Shown one piece after another: positions 8,127 to 20,180 of a stretch of DNA of 40,297 nt (position 1 is its first letter; every line of letters starts with the position of its first letter). The DNA comes from Clostridiales bacterium. GTDB taxonomy: Bacteria > Bacillota > Clostridia > Caldicoprobacterales > UBA3941. The stretch spans positions 1-40,297 of the forward strand of contig JAAYRX010000144.1 of the NCBI GenBank assembly GCA_012518535.1, written 5' to 3'. Both the position numbers and the translations under genes were made by a program. The notes under the pieces were generated by a model. It searched no databases and had not been told where the DNA came from. It saw nothing but the letters and a program-made list of their open reading frames with translations.

Positions 8127-8993
8127 CTATCTTTGGGTGGCCAGGAAGAATAATGCTATGGTTCCGGGACCTGAGTGGGAACCGATAACCGGGCCAATAT
8201 GGCTTATAAGAATATCTTTGACACCAAGCTGATCTCTTATCATATCTGCTAAATAGTTTGCATCCTCGAGGGCATCGCCATGACTGATAAAGACTGTTTG
8301 TTGTTCTGGATTGACTGCAGTCTCTTGCATTTTCTCAAGAAGGCCCTTTAAGGATTTTTTTCTACCCTTAACCTTGGATACGGGTACCAGGCGTCCCTCA
8401 TTATCAACATGAAGGATAGGCTTTATGCTCAATATGCTGCCTATAAAAGCAGCAGCTCCGGATACCCTGCCACCTCTCTTCAAGTGCTCCAAATCGTCTA
8501 CGGTGAACCAATGAGCTAACCTGAGCTTATTATTTTCTATCCATTTAATAATATCCTTATAGCCTAATCCTTGATCCCGCAATTCCAAAGCCAGATGTAC
8601 CAGTAAGCCTTGGCCCATCGAAGCACTACGGGTATCAATGATTGAGATGGATGCTTCCGGATACTCTTCCAATAACATTTGCTTTGCCATTACAGCATTA
8701 TTATAGCTACCGCTTAGGGCAGAAGAGAAGCACATATAAATAATGGGTTTTCCCAGCTCAACATATGGTCTGAAGAAGTCAACATAGGTATGGGAATTAA
8801 CCTGTGAAGTAGTTGACATATGACCCTCCCTAACCCCATTATAGAAATCAGTATAGGATAAGGTCTGTCCCAAGTCATCTTTTCGATCTTCACCCTTATA
8901 ATTGAAGGTAAAACTCAAAATGGGCAGATCGCGTTTTTTTACATATTCCAAGGGGAGATCACTACAGGAATCGGTTATTATGATTGGTTGCAC
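8127..8993 (-). CDS. DegV family (fatty-acid binding) protein
   Basis: IITDSCSDLP, STTSQVN, SSALSGSYNNA, DTRSASMGQGLLV, KPILHVDNEGRL. Confidence 0.95.
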   Translation of the reverse strand: MQPIIITDSCSDLPLEYVKKRDLPILSFTFNYKGEDRKDDLGQTLSYTDFYNGVREGHMSTTSQVNSHTYVDFFRPYVELGKPIIYMCFSSALSGSYNNAVMAKQMLLEEYPEASISIIDTRSASMGQGLLVHLALELRDQGLGYKDIIKWIENNKLRLAHWFTVDDLEHLKRGGRVSGAAAFIGSILSIKPILHVDNEGRLVPVSKVKGRKKSLKGLLEKMQETAVNPEQQTVFISHGDALEDANYLADMIRDQLGVKDILISHIGPVIGSHSGPGTIALFFLATQR

Positions 8994-9152
8994 GATTAAC
9001 CTCCTTTATTCAAATATACTCTGAATGGTATGATTCTCAACGGTAGGGCAGCCAGGATATCGAATTAAAGCGCCCTAGGAGTTTTATTTATTATATCACA
9101 GTTGATGCTATTTCATAGTCTCAATTTTTAAACTGTGTCACATCGCTTTGAT

Positions 9153-10403
9153 CTATGGTAAGAATCCTCGCATCAGGTCATCCAAGGTATCCCTGCGTCT
9201 TATTAGAACATCCTTACCCTCCGCTGTTATGAGGACTTCGGCAGGTCTAAGCCGGCTGTTGTAGTTGGAGGACATACAATAGCCATATGCACCGGCGTCC
9301 ACTATACCTATAATGTCCCCTTCAGCAATTTCCGGGAGAAGCCTGTCTCGGGCAATTATATCCCCGCTTTCACAGATATTGCCGACTATGGTAACCTTAT
9401 TATAATTTTTTTCAAGACAGTTTTCATTTATTTTATATACTTCAATATCATGATGAGCATCATATAACATAGGACGAGCCAAAACGTTGAAACCAATGTC
9501 TGTTCCAATATAGCTCGTACTATGATTTTCCTTAATGGTGTGTACCTTACCCAAAACCACCCCCGATTCCGCCACAATATAGCGGCCGGGTTCAACTATG
9601 AACTCTACCTGCTTTCCGTATTCCTTAGCCCAATTCTCCAGGATCGGGGAAAGTTTTTTACCGAAATTCCTAAGATCGAGCCGTGGCTCATTCTCCTGTT
9701 TTCGATAAGGTATGCCAAATCCACCGCCTATGTCTATAAAATCCAAATCGGAAAATTCTTTGGCAACAGACAGCAAAAGTTTTGCGCCTTCAATAAAGAC
9801 GTCTCCCTCCATAAACAAGGACCCCAAATGATGGTTAATCCCCACTATTTTTAGTTCGTATTTCCTGGCAATCTCCTTTACCCTGGGGATAAGCTCCAGG
9901 TCTATACCAAACTTGGTATCATCACCAGCGGTTATTACTTTTTTATGATGGCCTACACCAAGACCGGGATTCAATCGAATGGATACGCTGCCGCCAGGGT
10001 TCATTTCACCGTACTGCTCCAATTGGGAAAGTGAATCTATGCTTATTAGAATCCCCTTGTCTATGATAGTTCTCATCTCTTCTTTGGATATGTTATTGCT
10101 TATATAGAAGATTTCCTCGGGCTTATAACCGGCTTCCAGCAGTATATGCACTTCACCTGGGGAAATGGCATCGGCATGGATTCCTTCCTGACGAATTATC
10201 CTTAAAAGTTCCAGATTAGTATTGGCCTTGCAAGAATAATTGACTGAAAAACGGGGATATGAAACCAAGGATACCATCTCCCGGCATCTCTGCCTAAGGA
10301 TAGATTCGTTATAGACATATAGAGGGCTGCCGTATTTTTTGATCAACTCCCTTGGTGATGTATTACCATAAAAACTGATTAGGCTGGTAAAATAATTGTC
10401 CAT
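9153..10403 (-). CDS. lysA: diaminopimelate decarboxylase (PLP-dependent group IV)
   Basis: FSVNYSCKANTNLELL, GINHHLGS, FIDIGGGFGIPY, EPGRYIV, GNICESGD, DAGAYGYCMSSNYNSR. Confidence 0.92.
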   Translation of the reverse strand: MDNYFTSLISFYGNTSPRELIKKYGSPLYVYNESILRQRCREMVSLVSYPRFSVNYSCKANTNLELLRIIRQEGIHADAISPGEVHILLEAGYKPEEIFYISNNISKEEMRTIIDKGILISIDSLSQLEQYGEMNPGGSVSIRLNPGLGVGHHKKVITAGDDTKFGIDLELIPRVKEIARKYELKIVGINHHLGSLFMEGDVFIEGAKLLLSVAKEFSDLDFIDIGGGFGIPYRKQENEPRLDLRNFGKKLSPILENWAKEYGKQVEFIVEPGRYIVAESGVVLGKVHTIKENHSTSYIGTDIGFNVLARPMLYDAHHDIEVYKINENCLEKNYNKVTIVGNICESGDIIARDRLLPEIAEGDIIGIVDAGAYGYCMSSNYNSRLRPAEVLITAEGKDVLIRRRDTLDDLMRGFLP

Positions 10404-10741
10404 AGTAAATGCCTCCGATCTAATAATGGGGATGGAACCGATACCGTAGCAGATCCGTACTTCAAAAACACTTAATCTGCGGTGCTTTTCGCAGTATATA
10501 AATCAGGTAAAGGTTCTAAGACATAATGATCTAGATACTAAAAAATTCGTTATAAATCATATACTAACAACATATCCCGGCTTTAGCTATCCACATAATA
10601 CGGAAAAATGCTTTTGCTGTCAAGAAAAACAGGCTTTTTCATTGCAGGGCAGGATATTTCGAATAATTGTAGAATATGTGATATTGTGGGCTATTACCAA
10701 GGGGATTATAGCTAGAGAGTATACCTTTAGGAGGGGACAGA

Positions 10742-12271
10742 ATGCTGGCTAAGGTAAAGAGCGCTGGGATATTTGGTGTCGAAGGGTACATGATCGATGT
10801 TGAAGTGGATATATCCAATGGGTTGCCGGTCTTTGACATTGTAGGATTGCCGGATATATCCATTCGCGAATCAAAGGAGAGGGTACGGGCTGCCATTAAG
10901 AACAGTGGATTTGAATTTCCAATTAAGCGAATAACCGTAAATATGGCTCCTGCTGACACCAAAAAGGAAGGCCCAGCATTTGACTTGGCCATAGCAGTGG
11001 GAATTCTTATAGCAACCGGTCAGATTCCTATAATGGATAATCTTGACCCTATTTTTTTGGGAGAATTATCGCTGGATGGTACTCTAAAACCCATAAGTGG
11101 TGTTCTTCCCATGCTCTTATCCATCAGGGATGAAAATAATGCCGTCGTTCTACCCTATGAAAATGCAAAGGAAGCCAGTAACGTATCCGGGGTGACAGTA
11201 TATCCCTGTAGAACATTGGCTGAATTGGTGGAGTCTTTTAAGAATGGTTCGGGTCCCCTTCCATACAAAAGAACAAGTTCTAACAGTGCCGTATTTAAAC
11301 CTTCTTTTGAAGATGATTTTAGCGATGTTAAGGGTCAAAACGGGGCAAAAAGAGCCCTGGAAGTAGCTGCAGCAGGAGGGCATAATATTATTCTGATGGG
11401 GCCGCCGGGTTCCGGTAAAACCATGTTGGCAAAAAGGCTGCCTACTATCCTTCCTGATCTGTCCTACGAAGAAGCCCTGGAGATTACTAAGGTTTATAGC
11501 GTGGCAGGCATGTTAAAGGAGAAGGAAGGAATCGTTGACATCCGACCCTTTATGTCCCCACACCATACGATCTCAAGCTCAGCCCTCGTAGGTGGAGGGA
11601 GAATACCCACACCGGGACAGATTAGCCTTGCCCACCATGGGGTGCTATTCCTGGATGAACTTCTGGAATTTAAAAAGGATGTTCTGGAGGTTCTCAGGCA
11701 ACCCCTTGAGGATGGAGAGATTACAATATCCAGAGCCCAGGGTACTGCAGTTTTTCCCTGTAAATTTATGCTGGTTGCCAGCCTTAACCCCTGTCCATGC
11801 GGTTATTGGGGTGACGCCGACCATGAATGTACCTGCACACCCAATGAGATCCGCAGATATTTAGGTAAGATATCAGGCCCCTTGTTGGACAGATTCGACA
11901 TACATATCGAGGTTCCCAGTTTATCATTTCAGAAGATAAGCGGGAATGAAAAAGCAGAATCATCAGAAAGCATTCGGGAAAGGGTCAACCGGGCAAGGGA
12001 AAGACAGGTCTTACGGTACAAAGAAGAGGGTGTGTTTTACAATGCGCAATTAAGTCCCAAACAGATAAGAAAACACTGCAAAATGGACAATTATGGTAAG
12101 AACTTAATGGAAAATGCTTATACTGCTATGAAATTGAGCGCAAGGGCATATGACAGAATCCTAAAGGTTTCAAGGACCATAGCCGATCTTGAGGGGTCGG
12201 ATAATATAGAGGCAAACCATATAGCGGAAGCCATTCAGTACAGATCCTTGGACAGGCAGTATTGGGGATAA
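10742..12271 (+). CDS. comM: YifB/ComM family Mg chelatase-like AAA ATPase
   Basis: FDIVGLPDISIRESKERVRAAIKNSGFEFP; Walker A GPPGSGKTMLAKRLP; HHTISSSALVGGG. Confidence 0.95.
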   Translation: MLAKVKSAGIFGVEGYMIDVEVDISNGLPVFDIVGLPDISIRESKERVRAAIKNSGFEFPIKRITVNMAPADTKKEGPAFDLAIAVGILIATGQIPIMDNLDPIFLGELSLDGTLKPISGVLPMLLSIRDENNAVVLPYENAKEASNVSGVTVYPCRTLAELVESFKNGSGPLPYKRTSSNSAVFKPSFEDDFSDVKGQNGAKRALEVAAAGGHNIILMGPPGSGKTMLAKRLPTILPDLSYEEALEITKVYSVAGMLKEKEGIVDIRPFMSPHHTISSSALVGGGRIPTPGQISLAHHGVLFLDELLEFKKDVLEVLRQPLEDGEITISRAQGTAVFPCKFMLVASLNPCPCGYWGDADHECTCTPNEIRRYLGKISGPLLDRFDIHIEVPSLSFQKISGNEKAESSESIRERVNRARERQVLRYKEEGVFYNAQLSPKQIRKHCKMDNYGKNLMENAYTAMKLSARAYDRILKVSRTIADLEGSDNIEANHIAEAIQYRSLDRQYWG

Positions 12272-12318
12272 ATGCTATATTGACATAGTATAAACGCTTT
12301 AGAATAGGGGGGCTATAG

Positions 12319-13419
12319 TTGGAGAAGTTTGAAGAAAGGATATATTGGATATGGTTATCCCAGATCCCCGGCATTGGTGCTAAACGGTTTCATCTATTAG
12401 TAAAGCAATTTGCCGGAGCTTATGGTGTGTGGTTGGCACCGAAAGGAGAGTTATTAAAGCTAGCCCCGCAACTAAGCGTTAATGTAGTAAACGAGATAAT
12501 AAACCATAGGAAAAACGAGGTATTGGATAGAATTTTTCAGAGTTTAAATTCTGAACATTATAGGATTGTCACTCTCCTGGACCAGGAATATCCCGTTCTA
12601 TTGAAACACATATTTGATCCACCCCCGGTTCTTTATTGCAAGGGTATGTCCATCAAAGATATTAATCCTTCAATCGCAATTGTCGGTTCCAGAAGGTCTA
12701 CTGGTTATGGAAGGCAGATGGCTGAAAGGTTTGGGTTCCAGCTGGCTGAAGCAGGTGTCACTGTAGTAAGCGGTCTGGCCAGGGGGATAGATGCCATGTC
12801 CCATTACGGCGCACTAAAGGCTGGAGGGAAGACCGTGGGGGTGCTTGGTTGCGGTATAGACAGGGTATACCCACCGGAAAACCGAAAATTATTTAGTACC
12901 ATGGAAGAAGAGGGGGCAATAGTATCTGAGTATCCACCCGGGACATCTCCCTTAGCAGGGAATTTCCCTGCCAGAAATCGTGTCATCAGTGGATTGGCAA
13001 ATGGGGTATTGGTGATAGAAGCGGGTTTGAAGAGTGGAGCTCTGATTACTGTTGATTTTGCATTGGAACAGGGTAGGGATGTCTATGCCCTTCCGGGCAA
13101 CATCAATGTGCATCAGAGTGCAGGTACGAATAAAATATTAAAGGAAGGGGCAAAACTGGTAACCGATGTCCAGGATATTCTTGAGGATTTGGGGATAAGC
13201 CAGGAAGATTCTGGAGATGCGTCGGAGCCCCTGCAGCTTGATTTTTTTGAAACCCAGGTGTATAATGCACTCCAAGAAGGGGAGAGGCATTTGGAAGAGC
13301 TAGCAAAAGATACAAAAATCGAGCTACATAAACTAAATGCAGTTCTGACTATGCTTGAAGTTAAGGGGATAGTAAAACAAATGCCAGGCAAAATATTTAT
13401 TAGGAACTGGGATGCTTAA
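12319..13419 (+). CDS. dprA: DNA-processing protein DprA (TTG start)
   Basis: IAIVGSRRSTGYGRQMAE, VVSGLARGIDAMSHYGAL, ALPGNINVHQSAGTNKILKEGA. Confidence 0.95.
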   Translation: MEKFEERIYWIWLSQIPGIGAKRFHLLVKQFAGAYGVWLAPKGELLKLAPQLSVNVVNEIINHRKNEVLDRIFQSLNSEHYRIVTLLDQEYPVLLKHIFDPPPVLYCKGMSIKDINPSIAIVGSRRSTGYGRQMAERFGFQLAEAGVTVVSGLARGIDAMSHYGALKAGGKTVGVLGCGIDRVYPPENRKLFSTMEEEGAIVSEYPPGTSPLAGNFPARNRVISGLANGVLVIEAGLKSGALITVDFALEQGRDVYALPGNINVHQSAGTNKILKEGAKLVTDVQDILEDLGISQEDSGDASEPLQLDFFETQVYNALQEGERHLEELAKDTKIELHKLNAVLTMLEVKGIVKQMPGKIFIRNWDA

Positions 13420-13438
13420 TACCAATGGAGGTTATAGA

Positions 13439-15526
13439 ATGGCACAAAATCTGGTAATCGTTGAATCACCAGCAAAGGCAAAAACCATTAAAAAGTTTTT
13501 AGGAAGAAATTATAAGGTTGAAGCGTCTATGGGACATGTTAGAGACCTGCCCAAGAGTCAACTAGGTGTGGATGTGGAGAATGACTTTGAACCAAAATAT
13601 ATTACGATAAGAGGAAAGGGAGAAATCCTCAGCAAGTTGAGGAAGGAAGCGAAGACGGCGAAAAGAGTATTTCTTGCAACAGACCCGGACAGGGAAGGCG
13701 AAGCAATATCATGGCATCTGGCTCAAATTCTTAAGATAGAAACCGATAGTCCTTGCAGGATAGAGTTCAATGAGATTACAGGCACCGCTGTTAAGGAAGC
13801 TGTTAAGAAGCCCAGGCCTATAGATAAAGATCTGGTCGATGCCCAACAGGCGCGTAGGGTTTTGGATCGTTTAGTGGGATATCAAATTAGTCCACTGTTA
13901 TGGAGGAAGATACGTAAGGGTTTAAGTGCCGGTAGGGTACAATCCGTGGCAACAAGGTTAATCTGTGATAGGGAAAGGGAGATCCAAAGCTTTGTTCCCG
14001 AAGAGTATTGGTCGCTGATAGGTAATTTTTGCAAAGATGGTGATAAGCAGGTCTTCGAGGCCGCTTTTTATGGTATAAATGGCAAGAAATTAGAACTGAA
14101 AGAAGAGAAACAGGTCCAAGAAATAATGAAAGACCTAAAAGGTGCTGATTATATCGTGGACGAGGTTAAGAGGGGCAACAAAAAGCGAAATCCCTCCCCG
14201 CCCTTTACCACCAGCACCCTCCAACAGGAAGCATCCAGGAAGTTGGGGTTTACAGCCCAAAAAACAATGTTGTTGGCTCAACAGCTCTATGAGGGAATTG
14301 ATATTAAAGGAGAAGGGTCTGTAGGTCTTCTTACCTATATAAGGACAGATTCTACAAGAATATCGGAAGGTGCTCAAAAGGAGGCGCTGGAATATATACT
14401 ATCCAAGTATGGAAAGGAATTCAGGCCAAATAAACCCAATCAATACAGGGGCAGAAAAGGAGCCCAGGATGCCCACGAGGCCATAAGACCTACAAGTGCT
14501 TTAAGAGACCCTGAATCTATAAAGGATTCCCTGAAAAGGGATCAATACCGGCTATATAGACTGATCTACCAAAGATTTCTTGCCAGTCAAATGACACCGG
14601 CACTATATGAAACTATGACCATCAGTATCAAGGGTAAGGACTATATATTTAGGGCGAATGGATCACGGAAGGTCTTTCCGGGTTATTCCATTATCTATGA
14701 AGAGGGTCGTGATGACGGTAAGGAAGAGAAGGAAATTGATTTGCCCATCTTGAAAGCCGGTGACAAAGTGCTCTTGGATAAATGGACACCAAATCAACAT
14801 TTCACTCAACCACCCCCGCGCTTTACAGAGGCCACCCTGGTACGCGCTTTGGAGGATATGGGGATAGGCAGGCCCAGCACTTATGCGCCTACCATCTATA
14901 CCATCACATCCCGAGGGTATGTTGAAAGGGAAAAAAGAACATTGATACCCACAGAATTGGGTTTTATAGTAAATGATTTGATGATGGATTATTTTGCCGA
15001 TATAGTGGATTATCAATTTACTGCGGATATGGAGGAACGCCTTGACAGTGTTGAAGAAGGGGAAAGAGCTTGGAAGGATATAATTAGGGATTTTTATCCT
15101 TCCTTTAAGACCCTATTGGATCATGCAGATGGAGATATACCCAAGATTGAAATAGAGGATGAGGTTTCCGATGTCATCTGCGAGAAATGCGGTTCAAATA
15201 TGGTCATAAAGACAGGGCGGTATGGTAAATTTCTGGCTTGTCCCAACTTCCCGGAATGTAGAAATACTAAACCTATAGTGGAGGAAATAGACGTCCCGTG
15301 CCCTAAATGCAGTGGTAAGGTAGTAGTTAGGAAGACCAAGAGAGGGCGTAAATTTTACGGATGCAGCAACTATCCAGAGTGCGACTTTGTTTCCTGGGAT
15401 CTGCCGGTAAAAGAACCCTGTCCGGAATGTGGGTCCTACATGGTTGAAAAAGCACAAAGGGGCGGGATAAAAACCCTTGTTTGCTCCAATGATCAGTGCA
15501 AATATAAAGAGGAAAAGAGAGAATGA
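13439..15526 (+). CDS. topA: DNA topoisomerase I
   Basis: [43 protein letters not shown]-terminal Cys4 zinc ribbons; ATG at 13439 preferred over 13412 because of the nearby SD. Confidence 0.96.
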   Translation: MAQNLVIVESPAKAKTIKKFLGRNYKVEASMGHVRDLPKSQLGVDVENDFEPKYITIRGKGEILSKLRKEAKTAKRVFLATDPDREGEAISWHLAQILKIETDSPCRIEFNEITGTAVKEAVKKPRPIDKDLVDAQQARRVLDRLVGYQISPLLWRKIRKGLSAGRVQSVATRLICDREREIQSFVPEEYWSLIGNFCKDGDKQVFEAAFYGINGKKLELKEEKQVQEIMKDLKGADYIVDEVKRGNKKRNPSPPFTTSTLQQEASRKLGFTAQKTMLLAQQLYEGIDIKGEGSVGLLTYIRTDSTRISEGAQKEALEYILSKYGKEFRPNKPNQYRGRKGAQDAHEAIRPTSALRDPESIKDSLKRDQYRLYRLIYQRFLASQMTPALYETMTISIKGKDYIFRANGSRKVFPGYSIIYEEGRDDGKEEKEIDLPILKAGDKVLLDKWTPNQHFTQPPPRFTEATLVRALEDMGIGRPSTYAPTIYTITSRGYVEREKRTLIPTELGFIVNDLMMDYFADIVDYQFTADMEERLDSVEEGERAWKDIIRDFYPSFKTLLDHADGDIPKIEIEDEVSDVICEKCGSNMVIKTGRYGKFLACPNFPECRNTKPIVEEIDVPCPKCSGKVVVRKTKRGRKFYGCSNYPECDFVSWDLPVKEPCPECGSYMVEKAQRGGIKTLVCSNDQCKYKEEKRE

Positions 15527-16827
15527 AGGAACTAAAAGTTAGAGTAATAGGCGGTGGTTTAGCCGGATGTGAAGCCGCATGGCAGCTGGCTAACAGGGGT
15601 ATAAAGGTGGATCTTTATGAGATGAGACCACAGGTGATGACCCCTGCTCATACCACTTCAAACCTTGCGGAGTTGGTTTGTAGCAATTCTTTGAGATCTG
15701 ACAGATTGGAAAATGCAGTGGGTTTGCTCAAGGAGGAGATGCGAAGGCTCAACTCCCTAATCATAAAAGCAGCAGACCTCAATCGCGTACCTGCAGGAGG
15801 GGCGCTGGCAGTGGATAGGGATTCGTTTTCAAGGTATATAACGGATACCGTGGGAAACCATCCGAATATCCAAGTCCATTATCAGGAAATCAAGGAGATA
15901 CCCGATTCAGGATATACCATTGTTGCGACAGGTCCCCTATCGTCATCCGGTATTTCAGGGGCTATTGCGCAGCTTATGAAGGAGGAGTATCTCTATTTCT
16001 ATGATGCGGCTGCCCCTATTGTAACCCTGGAATCCCTGGATAAAGGCAAGGTGTTTAAGGCCTCCCGATACGGTCGCGGTGACGACTATCTCAACTGTCC
16101 TATGAACAAGGAAGAGTATGCAAGATTTTGGAACGAGCTTGTTAATGCTGAAGTTGTAACCTTAAGGGATTTTGAAAATCGGGTATTCGAAGGGTGTATG
16201 CCTGTGGAAGTGATGGCTAAAAGGGGTATGGATACCCTCAGGTTTGGTCCCATGAAGCCTGTAGGCCTGGTAGACCCCCGTACCGGAGAGGAACCCTATG
16301 CCGTGGTACAGTTGAGACAGGACAATCATGAAGCGACATTATACAATTTGGTTGGCTTTCAAACGAATCTGAAGTTTGGTGAGCAGAGGCGGGTCTTCTC
16401 CTTGATTCCGGGACTTGAAAATGCAGATTTTATTCGTTATGGGGTTATGCATAGGAATACCTTTATAAACTCCCCCAGGCTTCTTGACTCCTTTTATCGG
16501 ATGAGAGAGAACAACAGAATATACTTTGCCGGCCAAATAACCGGTGTTGAGGGGTATGTTGAATCGGCATCAAGCGGTCTTGTAGCCGGTTATCATCTGG
16601 CAGGAACCCTGCATGGTGAGCAAATTGCCCAGTTTCCCAGTACTACCGCCATTGGAGCACTGGCCCGCTATATTTCCAACCCGACTATTGGAGACTTCCA
16701 ACCTATGAACGTCAATTTTGGGATTATGGAACCTCTGGGAAAAAGAGTACGCAACAAACAACAGAGAAACAGATCCATAGCCGAAAGGGCACTTAAGGAT
16801 ATAGAGAACTTTATCCACCCTGAATAA
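15523..16827 (+). CDS. trmFO: tRNA (uracil-5-)-methyltransferase TrmFO, FADH2-oxidizing
   Basis: [61 protein letters not shown]. Confidence 0.96.
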   Translation: MKELKVRVIGGGLAGCEAAWQLANRGIKVDLYEMRPQVMTPAHTTSNLAELVCSNSLRSDRLENAVGLLKEEMRRLNSLIIKAADLNRVPAGGALAVDRDSFSRYITDTVGNHPNIQVHYQEIKEIPDSGYTIVATGPLSSSGISGAIAQLMKEEYLYFYDAAAPIVTLESLDKGKVFKASRYGRGDDYLNCPMNKEEYARFWNELVNAEVVTLRDFENRVFEGCMPVEVMAKRGMDTLRFGPMKPVGLVDPRTGEEPYAVVQLRQDNHEATLYNLVGFQTNLKFGEQRRVFSLIPGLENADFIRYGVMHRNTFINSPRLLDSFYRMRENNRIYFAGQITGVEGYVESASSGLVAGYHLAGTLHGEQIAQFPSTTAIGALARYISNPTIGDFQPMNVNFGIMEPLGKRVRNKQQRNRSIAERALKDIENFIHPE

Positions 16828-16911
16828 AAGGGGCAAAAGGTTGAATTTTGTAGTATTGTATGATAATATTTGAATGTTTAGTCAATTAGTACACTAGGGG
16901 GTTAGACTGCT

Positions 16912-17442
16912 ATGTTGAAAGGGACCACCATAGTGGCCGTAAGGAAGAACGGCCGGGCAGCAATTGGCGGTGATGGCCAGGTTACTTTCGGCCAAAACAC
17001 CATTATGAAGCACAGCGCCAGAAAGGTACGGCGGCTTTACCAAGATAGGGTATTGGTTGGGTTTGCCGGAAGCGTGGCCGACGCATTTAGTCTCAGCGAG
17101 CGTTTTGAGGCTAAACTGGAACAATATGCTGGCAACTTAGAGCGAGCAGCGGTGGAATTGGCCAAGGAGTGGCGTGCAGACAAGCTTTTACGAAAATTGG
17201 AGGCTATGCTAATAGCCATTGATGATAAAACACTTCTAATTATATCCGGAACAGGCGAAGTAATCGAACCCGATGATCAAATTGCGGCAATTGGTTCAGG
17301 TGGAGCCTTTGCCATGGCAGCGGCTAAAGCGCTCATGGAGAATACTCAGCTGGAGCCCAAGGAAATTGTAAGGAAATCTTTAGAGATTGCCTCATCCATT
17401 TGCGTTTATACAAACGATAACATCTATATTGAAGAGATTTAG
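16912..17442 (+). CDS. hslV: ATP-dependent protease subunit HslV (ClpQ)
   Basis: [51 protein letters not shown]. Confidence 0.96.
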   Translation: MLKGTTIVAVRKNGRAAIGGDGQVTFGQNTIMKHSARKVRRLYQDRVLVGFAGSVADAFSLSERFEAKLEQYAGNLERAAVELAKEWRADKLLRKLEAMLIAIDDKTLLIISGTGEVIEPDDQIAAIGSGGAFAMAAAKALMENTQLEPKEIVRKSLEIASSICVYTNDNIYIEEI

Positions 17443-17454
17443 GAGGTGCCGCTG

Positions 17455-18852
17455 TTGGTTAACTTGACTCCCAAGCAGATAGTTACAGAATTGGACAGGT
17501 ATATAATAGGACAATACGAGGCAAAAAAGTCGGTAGCTGTCGCACTGCGAAATCGCTACAGGCGCAGTCTGATAGATGAGAACCTGAGGGAGGACATCAC
17601 TCCAAAGAATATAATAATGATGGGGCCTACAGGTGTAGGCAAGACCGAAATTGCCAGACGTCTGGCTAAATTAGTTGAAGCACCCTTAGTAAAGGTGGAA
17701 GCTACAAAATTTACCGAGGTAGGTTATGTTGGACGGGATGTAGAATCCATGGTCAGAGATCTGGTGGAAGCGGCTATTCGCATGGTCAAGAATAAGAAAA
17801 CGGAAACCATTAAGGAAAAAGCCGAGCTGGCTGCTGAAAACAGGTTATTGGATATTTTGCTGCCCACAAAAAAGCGAAAACAACCAACAAATCCCCTGGG
17901 CATTTTATTCCAACAGGATGAAAACGATGATGAAAACAATGAGATATCCGATGACACATCCAATCAATCTATGGCCGGAACTCGGGAAAAGCTCCGCCAG
18001 AGATTAAGACTAGGACTCATGGAGGATGTACAGATAGAAATTGAGATTGAGGACTCAAAATATTCCGGTATAGGATTTATTCCGGGTATGGGAAATGAGG
18101 ATATGCTTATACAGATCCAGGATGTATTCGGAAGCATAATGCCTCGGAAAACGAAGAAAAGAAAGACTACTATCCGTGAAGCAAGAAGAATCTTAGAACA
18201 GGAAGAGGCTCAAAAACTTGTGGATATGGATGAAGTCATAGAAGAGGGCATAGAAGCGGCAGAACAACGTGGAATAATCTTCATAGATGAGATTGATAAG
18301 ATTGTAGGGAAGGAGATGAGTGGAGGTCCCGATGTTTCCAGGGAAGGGGTACAGAGGGATATTTTACCCATAGTCGAAGGTACCACCGTTATGACGAAAT
18401 ATGGCCCAATTAAGACGGATCATATATTATTTATTGCTGCTGGGGCCTTTCATGTTTCCAAGGTGTCGGATTTGATACCGGAACTTCAGGGTAGATTTCC
18501 CATAAGGGTGGATTTGGAGAGTTTAACTCAAGACGATTTTGAACAGATACTGATACAACCGGAAAATGCACTATTAAAGCAACATAGGGAGTTAATGAAG
18601 ATAGAAGACATAAATCTGGAGTTTTCTGATGAGGCTATTAAAGAGATAGCAAGGATTTCATATATTTTAAACCAAAGCAGCGAGAACATAGGCGCGCGCA
18701 GACTGCATACCGTTATGGAAAAGCTAATGGAGGATATATCCTTTAATGCCGAGGATCTATCAGGACAGGATATTACAATTGATGCCGAATATGTCCATAA
18801 AGCCCTAAAAGACCTTGTTAAAGAGGAGAACCTTCATAAATTTATTCTCTAA
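17455..18852 (+). CDS. hslU: HslU (ClpY) AAA unfoldase
   Basis: [59 protein letters not shown] at 17455 chosen because GTG 17446 overlaps the SD. Confidence 0.95.
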   Translation: MVNLTPKQIVTELDRYIIGQYEAKKSVAVALRNRYRRSLIDENLREDITPKNIIMMGPTGVGKTEIARRLAKLVEAPLVKVEATKFTEVGYVGRDVESMVRDLVEAAIRMVKNKKTETIKEKAELAAENRLLDILLPTKKRKQPTNPLGILFQQDENDDENNEISDDTSNQSMAGTREKLRQRLRLGLMEDVQIEIEIEDSKYSGIGFIPGMGNEDMLIQIQDVFGSIMPRKTKKRKTTIREARRILEQEEAQKLVDMDEVIEEGIEAAEQRGIIFIDEIDKIVGKEMSGGPDVSREGVQRDILPIVEGTTVMTKYGPIKTDHILFIAAGAFHVSKVSDLIPELQGRFPIRVDLESLTQDDFEQILIQPENALLKQHRELMKIEDINLEFSDEAIKEIARISYILNQSSENIGARRLHTVMEKLMEDISFNAEDLSGQDITIDAEYVHKALKDLVKEENLHKFIL

Positions 18853-18903
18853 ATCGGTACCAATATAGAACGACATAAGGAACAAATCAAGGAGTGAATT
18901 GAA

Positions 18904-19683
18904 TTGTCAGAAAGCCTGTTGAAAAAAACCAGAAGATTAAACAAGATTATACAAAGATCGGGTTCAGATCCCGTTCGCTTTTCCGATCTTGCGAGGGTAC
19001 TAGGTGAAATTCTATATAGCAATATATTTATTGCCAGTCGTAGAGGGAAAATACTGGGGTATGCGCTGGAGGATGAAAGTTGGCTTAAAAACTGGGAAAT
19101 GGATGCCAAAGGACTATCCAGTTTTACCGAGCAATGCAACAGTCAATTCCTCAAGATTAGCGAAACCCTGGCCAATGTCAGCTTTGTAAGAGGCTGTCAA
19201 ATTGAAGAACATGATAGGGATGAAGGTCCCCATAAGTTTACATCCATCATACCCATTAGTTGTGGGGGAGATCGTCTGGGAACTTTGATAATCGAAAGAA
19301 TGGAAGAGGCATATTGTGATGATGACCTGGTCCTGGCTGAATATAGCGCTACCATTATAGGTATGGAAATTATCAATGCCAAGGCTGAGGAGATAGAGAA
19401 AGAGGCACGGGATAAAGCTGTGGTACAGATGGCAGTTAGAACGCTGTCATATTCCGAATTAGAGGCAATTGAACATATCCTCAACGAGCTTGATGGTAAT
19501 GAGGGTTTGTTAGTTGCAAGTAAAATAGCGGACAGGGTCGGAATAACTCGTTCAGTGATAGTAAATGCCCTGAGAAAGTTGGAAAGTGCGAGCGTTATCG
19601 AATCCCGTTCCCTTGGCATGAAGGGTACTCATATAAAGGTGCTCAACGATAAATTGTTGGATGAGATAGAAAGGAACCGATAA
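18904..19683 (+). CDS. codY: GTP-sensing pleiotropic transcriptional regulator CodY (TTG start)
   Basis: C-terminal wHTH ASKIADRVGITRSVIVNALRKLESASVIESRSLGMKGTHIKVLN near identical to known CodY. Confidence 0.96.
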   Translation: MSESLLKKTRRLNKIIQRSGSDPVRFSDLARVLGEILYSNIFIASRRGKILGYALEDESWLKNWEMDAKGLSSFTEQCNSQFLKISETLANVSFVRGCQIEEHDRDEGPHKFTSIIPISCGGDRLGTLIIERMEEAYCDDDLVLAEYSATIIGMEIINAKAEEIEKEARDKAVVQMAVRTLSYSELEAIEHILNELDGNEGLLVASKIADRVGITRSVIVNALRKLESASVIESRSLGMKGTHIKVLNDKLLDEIERNR

Positions 19684-19704
19684 AACAGTAAAAGAAGTGA
19701 TTAT

Positions 19705-20139
19705 ATGAATGATGGAATGATCTCATTGAAGATGGCTTTGAAGAAAAATGGTTATAAACTCACCTCTCAAAGAAAGGCTACTTTGAAAACTATTTTAGAG
19801 AATCAGGGTAAGCATTTGAGCACCGAAGAGATATTTGTCAAGGTTAAGGAATCCAATCCCCGAATCGGATTGGCCACCGTCTATAGAACTCTGCTTTTAC
19901 TGGAAGAATTGGGAATTCTAATAAAGCACAACTTTGAGGATGGTCGATACCGTTACGAGCTGAGCCATCCGGATCAAGATCATGACCATCATCATTTAAT
20001 ATGTCTTAAGTGCGGTGAAGTGAGTGAAGTAAAAGAGGATCTATTAGACTCCCTGGAGGACATTATAGTTAAGAATTACGGTTTTAAAGTTGCAAATCAT
20101 AAAGTAAAGTTCTACGGCTATTGTAAGAGATGCAATTGA
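19705..20139 (+). CDS. Fur family transcriptional regulator
   Basis: GYKLTSQRKATLKTILE, IGLATVYRTLLLLEELGI, HDHHHLICLKCGEV, YGYCKRC. Confidence 0.94.
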   Translation: MNDGMISLKMALKKNGYKLTSQRKATLKTILENQGKHLSTEEIFVKVKESNPRIGLATVYRTLLLLEELGILIKHNFEDGRYRYELSHPDQDHDHHHLICLKCGEVSEVKEDLLDSLEDIIVKNYGFKVANHKVKFYGYCKRCN

Positions 20140-20141
20140 GG

Positions 20142-20171
20142 CCCTGCCCTTATAAACAGCAGGGTTTTTTC
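20142..20171 (+). terminator. intrinsic terminator
   Basis: CCCTGC (20142-20147) / GCAGGG (20159-20164) followed by TTTTTT. Confidence 0.85.
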
Positions 20172-20180
20172 TTGGGCTAA

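Noticed and set aside
10404-10560. Possible lysine riboswitch upstream of lysA (a CTGCG/CGCAG hairpin is present)
   Set aside because: Typical lysine riboswitch core motifs and size were not found; only a short hairpin
19197-19619. 140-aa antisense ORF opposite codY
   Set aside because: Shadow ORF rich in Ser/Leu/Ile; codY is unambiguous
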